From: Ruminococcaceae bacterium BL-6
Lineage (GTDB): Bacteria; Bacillota; Clostridia; Oscillospirales; Acutalibacteraceae
Assembly (NCBI GenBank): GCA_902810075.1
Contig: LR778135.1
Coordinates: 62,001-126,000, forward strand
Direction: 5' to 3'
Length of the DNA: 64,000 bases
This document shows, in pieces, positions 61,763 through 64,000 of the stretch (positions are counted from its first letter, which is position 1; every line of letters starts with the position of its first letter). The notes below the pieces were generated by a model that saw only the letters and a program-made list of their open reading frames with translations, did not search any database and had not been told where the DNA came from. The position numbers were made by a program, and so were the translations under genes.

Positions 61763-62712
61763 ACGCGGTAAAAGTGATTTCACCGGGCGCCTTGACCACC
61801 ATTCAGGATGCGGGGCGCTTCGGCTATTTACAGTCCGGGATTTCCGTTTCGGGCGTCATGGACGGCTACAGCCACCGCACCGCCAATCTTCTGGTGGACA
61901 ATCCGCCCGAGGAGGCGGTTCTGGAGGTCACGCTGATCGGGCCGGTCCTGGAATTTCTGACGGGCACGCGCATCGCGGTGACCGGCGCCGCCATGCGGCC
62001 GCAGGTCAACGGGCAGCCGGCGCCCATGTGGCGGACCATCCCGGTGAAACAGGGGGACCGCCTGTCGTTTTCGCCGATCAAAAGCGGCTGCCGCGCCTAC
62101 ATCGCCTTTGCGGGCGGGCTGGATGTCCCCGTCGTCATGGGAAGCAAATCCACCAACCTGAAAGCCCAGATCGGCGGATTCCAGGGCCGCATGCTGAAAA
62201 AGGACGATATCGTGCCGATCAAGGCGCCATCCGGGCCGGAAAAGCTGTGGGCTGCCGACACGCGGTACATCCCGGAATACCCGAAGCAGATCACGCTGCG
62301 CGTCGTCCTAGGCCCGCAGGATCAGGCGTTCACCCGAGAGGGGATCGCGGATTTCCTGAATACGGAATACAGGGTCACGCCGGCCAACGACCGCATGGGG
62401 TACCGGCTGGAGGGCAAAGAGATCGCCCACGCCACAGGCGCGGATATCGTGTCGGATGGGATCGTGATGGGCGCGGTGCAGGTGCCCAGCAGCGGCCAGC
62501 CGATCATCCTGATGGCCGACCGGCAGAGCACCGGCGGCTATACGAAAATCGCGACGGTCGTCACGACGGACCTGCCCCTGCTGGCGCAGGCGCAGGCCGG
62601 TACGGTGATCCGCTTCCGGAAGGTGGACGTGGAGGAAGCCCAGAAGCTTCTGAAAGAATTCCATGAAAAAATCGAAGCCTTTGCGCGCAGCCGCAAGCCG
62701 GTGACGGCGTAA
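61759..62712 (+). CDS. pxpC: 5-oxoprolinase subunit C (KipA family)
   Basis: 317 residues. VISPGALTTIQDAGRFGYLQ, SGVMDGYSHRTANLLVDNPP, RAYIAFAGGLDVPVVMGSKS and ADRQSTGGYTKIATV are typical of allophanate-hydrolase subunit 2/KipA. Translationally coupled to pxpB, with which it forms the kinase part of the enzyme. Confidence 0.94.
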   Translation: MNAVKVISPGALTTIQDAGRFGYLQSGISVSGVMDGYSHRTANLLVDNPPEEAVLEVTLIGPVLEFLTGTRIAVTGAAMRPQVNGQPAPMWRTIPVKQGDRLSFSPIKSGCRAYIAFAGGLDVPVVMGSKSTNLKAQIGGFQGRMLKKDDIVPIKAPSGPEKLWAADTRYIPEYPKQITLRVVLGPQDQAFTREGIADFLNTEYRVTPANDRMGYRLEGKEIAHATGADIVSDGIVMGAVQVPSSGQPIILMADRQSTGGYTKIATVVTTDLPLLAQAQAGTVIRFRKVDVEEAQKLLKEFHEKIEAFARSRKPVTA

Positions 62713-62843
62713 GCGGCGCAAAACCGGGGGGAGCATGTACGGGGGCTTATGTTCATTCACCTTTTTCCCCTGTCCGGGGCAAAAAATCGATCCGTCGGAA
62801 AATATGAAAGCCCAACTATAATTGATTGAAAAGGAGTTTTACG

Positions 62844-63068
62844 ATGAGCGCAGAAACAACCACCATGAAAGCGGATTTTCCGGGAAAAATCCTGGATATT
62901 ATGGTCAAGGAAGGCGAGGCGGTAAAAGAGGGCCAGCCCGTGATCCTGCTGGAGGCAATGAAGATGGAAAACGAGCTGGCTTCTCCCGCAAGCGGCGTCG
63001 TGTCGCAGATCCATGTGGAAAAGAACGCTTCGGTCGAATCCGGCCAGCCGCTGCTTACCATCCAATAA
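62844..63068 (+). CDS. Biotin carboxyl carrier-like protein
   Basis: 74 residues from ATG 62844 (AAAAGGAG). A single biotinyl domain with the biotinylation motif EAMKMEN, in which Lys is modified, and the usual beta-barrel ends (MKADFPGKILDIMVKEGEAV, PLLTIQ). No biotin carboxylase or transferase gene lies nearby. AccB-like genes also occur beside pxpABC elsewhere, but the partner in this organism is unknown. Confidence 0.9.
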   Translation: MSAETTTMKADFPGKILDIMVKEGEAVKEGQPVILLEAMKMENELASPASGVVSQIHVEKNASVESGQPLLTIQ

Positions 63069-63093
63069 CGGCAACGGCCCAATCGGGCAGATC

Positions 63094-63134
63094 AAAAGCG
63101 CGCGTTTCCAGTTGGCGGAAACGCGCGCTTTTTG
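63094..63134. terminator. Terminator of the oxoprolinase operon
   Basis: AAAGCGCGCGTTTCC and GGAAACGCGCGCTTT form a perfect 15-bp stem with flanking A and T runs, 26 bases after the biotin carrier stop. Confidence 0.93.
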
Positions 63135-63677
63135 ACCTGATCCTGAAAACACACTTTTTTCAGACGACGAATGCAAAAGGGCGTCCGCAATTTGCGGATG
63201 CCCCGAAGATCAGCACCGGCGGCGGCAGCGGCAGGCCCAGCGGCGGCGGCACCACCGACGGCAGCGATTCCTTCTCCAGCACATAGTAACACTCCTTTCG
63301 TTTTAGAAGCGGTATTACAGTTTATGTACCGGCACGGGAGCTTGTCAATATTGGAAGAAACAATTTCGCCCGCTCATTTTAAACCGCCCCACAAAGGAGG
63401 AAAGCTTTTTCAGCCGGAAAATCCGGGGCTATTCCATTTTGGAGCCGGAATACGGCAGTTTTTATCGGGTCGGAATTTATTTTCCCGTTACAAAAATGTT
63501 CCTTGATCAAAAAAGAAGAGCCTCTTACAATAAAATCAGAAGCTCCGTCATTTCCGGGAGAAGACGCGGCGGCACGGCCCGTCCTTTCCGGATTCGATCC
63601 GGGATGAATGGCCGGCGCGCCGCGGGGAAAGCTACAGGAAGACGGGATTTTCCGCCCGCTGAGAGAGGAGGAGCGTC
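63135..63677. other. Gap before the last gene
   Basis: A hairpin GGGCGTCCGCAA/TTTGCGGATGCCC lies at 63179-63203. Just after it a Gly/Ser-rich open stretch (63170-63286) ends with TAG but has no credible start. The remainder shows no gene I can support. Confidence 0.4.
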
Positions 63678-64000
63678 ATGAAAAAATTTCAAAACGCCCG
63701 CACCGTTTTCTGCCTTGTCCTGGCGGTGCTGATCTTCGGCGGCACGGCCGGGTACGCGTTTTATCGGAATTCGAAGAATACACAGGGGAAAGCGCCGGAA
63801 AATATCCTGAAGATCGCGGAGCAGACCCTCGCCGAAAACAGGGAGGAGATCAGCGCCCTGATCAAAGAGAACGGGGACGCGGATCTTGCGCCTTCGGAGC
63901 TTTCCCTTGGGAAGCATTTCAATATCAGCTACCCGGTTGCCGTAAGCAAAGCCAAACGGTCGAAATCGGAAAATTTCAACGATTATCTCAAAAACAGCGG
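63678..64000 (+). CDS. Membrane-anchored protein of unknown function (partial)
   Basis: 107 residues before the window edge, from ATG 63678 with GAGAGGAGGAG upstream. It begins MKKFQNARTVFCLVLAVLIF, a signal anchor or uncleaved signal peptide with one membrane segment (about 9-29), followed by a charged extracellular part (ENILKIAEQTLAENREEISA) and the start of a folded domain (LGKHFNISYPVAVS). I do not recognise it. Confidence 0.72.
   Translation, partial: MKKFQNARTVFCLVLAVLIFGGTAGYAFYRNSKNTQGKAPENILKIAEQTLAENREEISALIKENGDADLAPSELSLGKHFNISYPVAVSKAKRSKSENFNDYLKNS

Noticed and set aside
63170..63290. Small Gly/Ser-rich or Ala-rich peptide gene
   Set aside because: No ribosome binding site with a usable start; the sequence is a GGC repeat that is open in several frames on both strands.
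1..64000. CRISPR array or rRNA genes
   Set aside because: No regularly spaced direct repeats of 25-40 bases and no rRNA-like sequence were seen; the only regular array is the mini-hairpin block at 2090-2262.

Overview
The window looks like a chromosomal segment of a GC-rich anaerobic Firmicute, most likely class Clostridia near Oscillospiraceae/Ruminococcaceae. This is an inference from strong AGGAGG ribosome binding sites, an S-box (SAM-I) leader before metK, LacI/ABC and SSS sugar modules, a DUF2812 protein and the style of the insertion sequences. No rRNA gene or CRISPR array was seen.

Layout. 1-900: 3' end of a GH13 glycosidase and a tRNA-Arg(ACG) gene. 900-3.5 kb: a small accessory patch abutting the tRNA, with an IS1182-like element carrying a frameshifted transposase, an array of tiny hairpins, a frameshifted XRE regulator, an intact XRE regulator, an AbrB-like protein and two fragments resembling the 3' end of the tRNA. 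3.5-5 kb: SAM riboswitch and metK. 5-9.7 kb: an unusual minus-strand operon of an atypical radical SAM protein, a PNPOx-like flavoprotein and an SsuABC/NMT1-type ABC importer, preceded by a structured leader. 10-22 kb: PAP2-like protein, then a nucleoside uptake and cleavage operon (LacI-PfkB fusion, PfkB kinase, BMP-type ABC importer, two nucleoside hydrolases, ADP-ribosylglycohydrolase). 22.4-31.4 kb: an amino-sugar operon (LacI, NagB, membrane protein, SSS symporter, AGE epimerase, ceramidase-like protein, SIS protein, NagA). 31.6-33 kb: a complete IS3-family element with target duplication. 33.1-36.6 kb: DUF2812 protein lacking a start codon, and pstSCA without pstB. 37-47.8 kb: a four-carbon acid/aldolase cluster (VOC, SLC13 transporter, PdxA2, DapA-like aldolase, Fe-ADH, Asp-box protein, DUF1537 kinase) with a divergent PrpR-N regulator, bordered by a MITE-like element and a Fic remnant. 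47.8-53.7 kb: RbsABC-like sugar importer with an aldo/keto reductase and a LacI regulator. 54-63.1 kb: SSS transporter, sensor kinase and sigma54 response regulator, then a strong sigma54 promoter driving the 5-oxoprolinase genes pxpA, an NRAMP-like transporter, pxpB, pxpC and a biotin carrier protein. The window ends inside a membrane-anchored protein gene.

How it works together. The window is mostly a series of self-contained catabolic modules, each with its own importer, enzymes and dedicated regulator. Regulatory logic is readable in several: a perfect LacI-type palindrome over the -10 of the amino-sugar operon, another between -35 and -10 of the sugar ABC operon, and a -24/-12 promoter facing the oxoprolinase genes next to a GAFTGA-containing regulator. 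The features that I could not match to a described system are the radical SAM operon with its leader, a ~75-95 nt element present twice on the minus strand, and the hairpin array.
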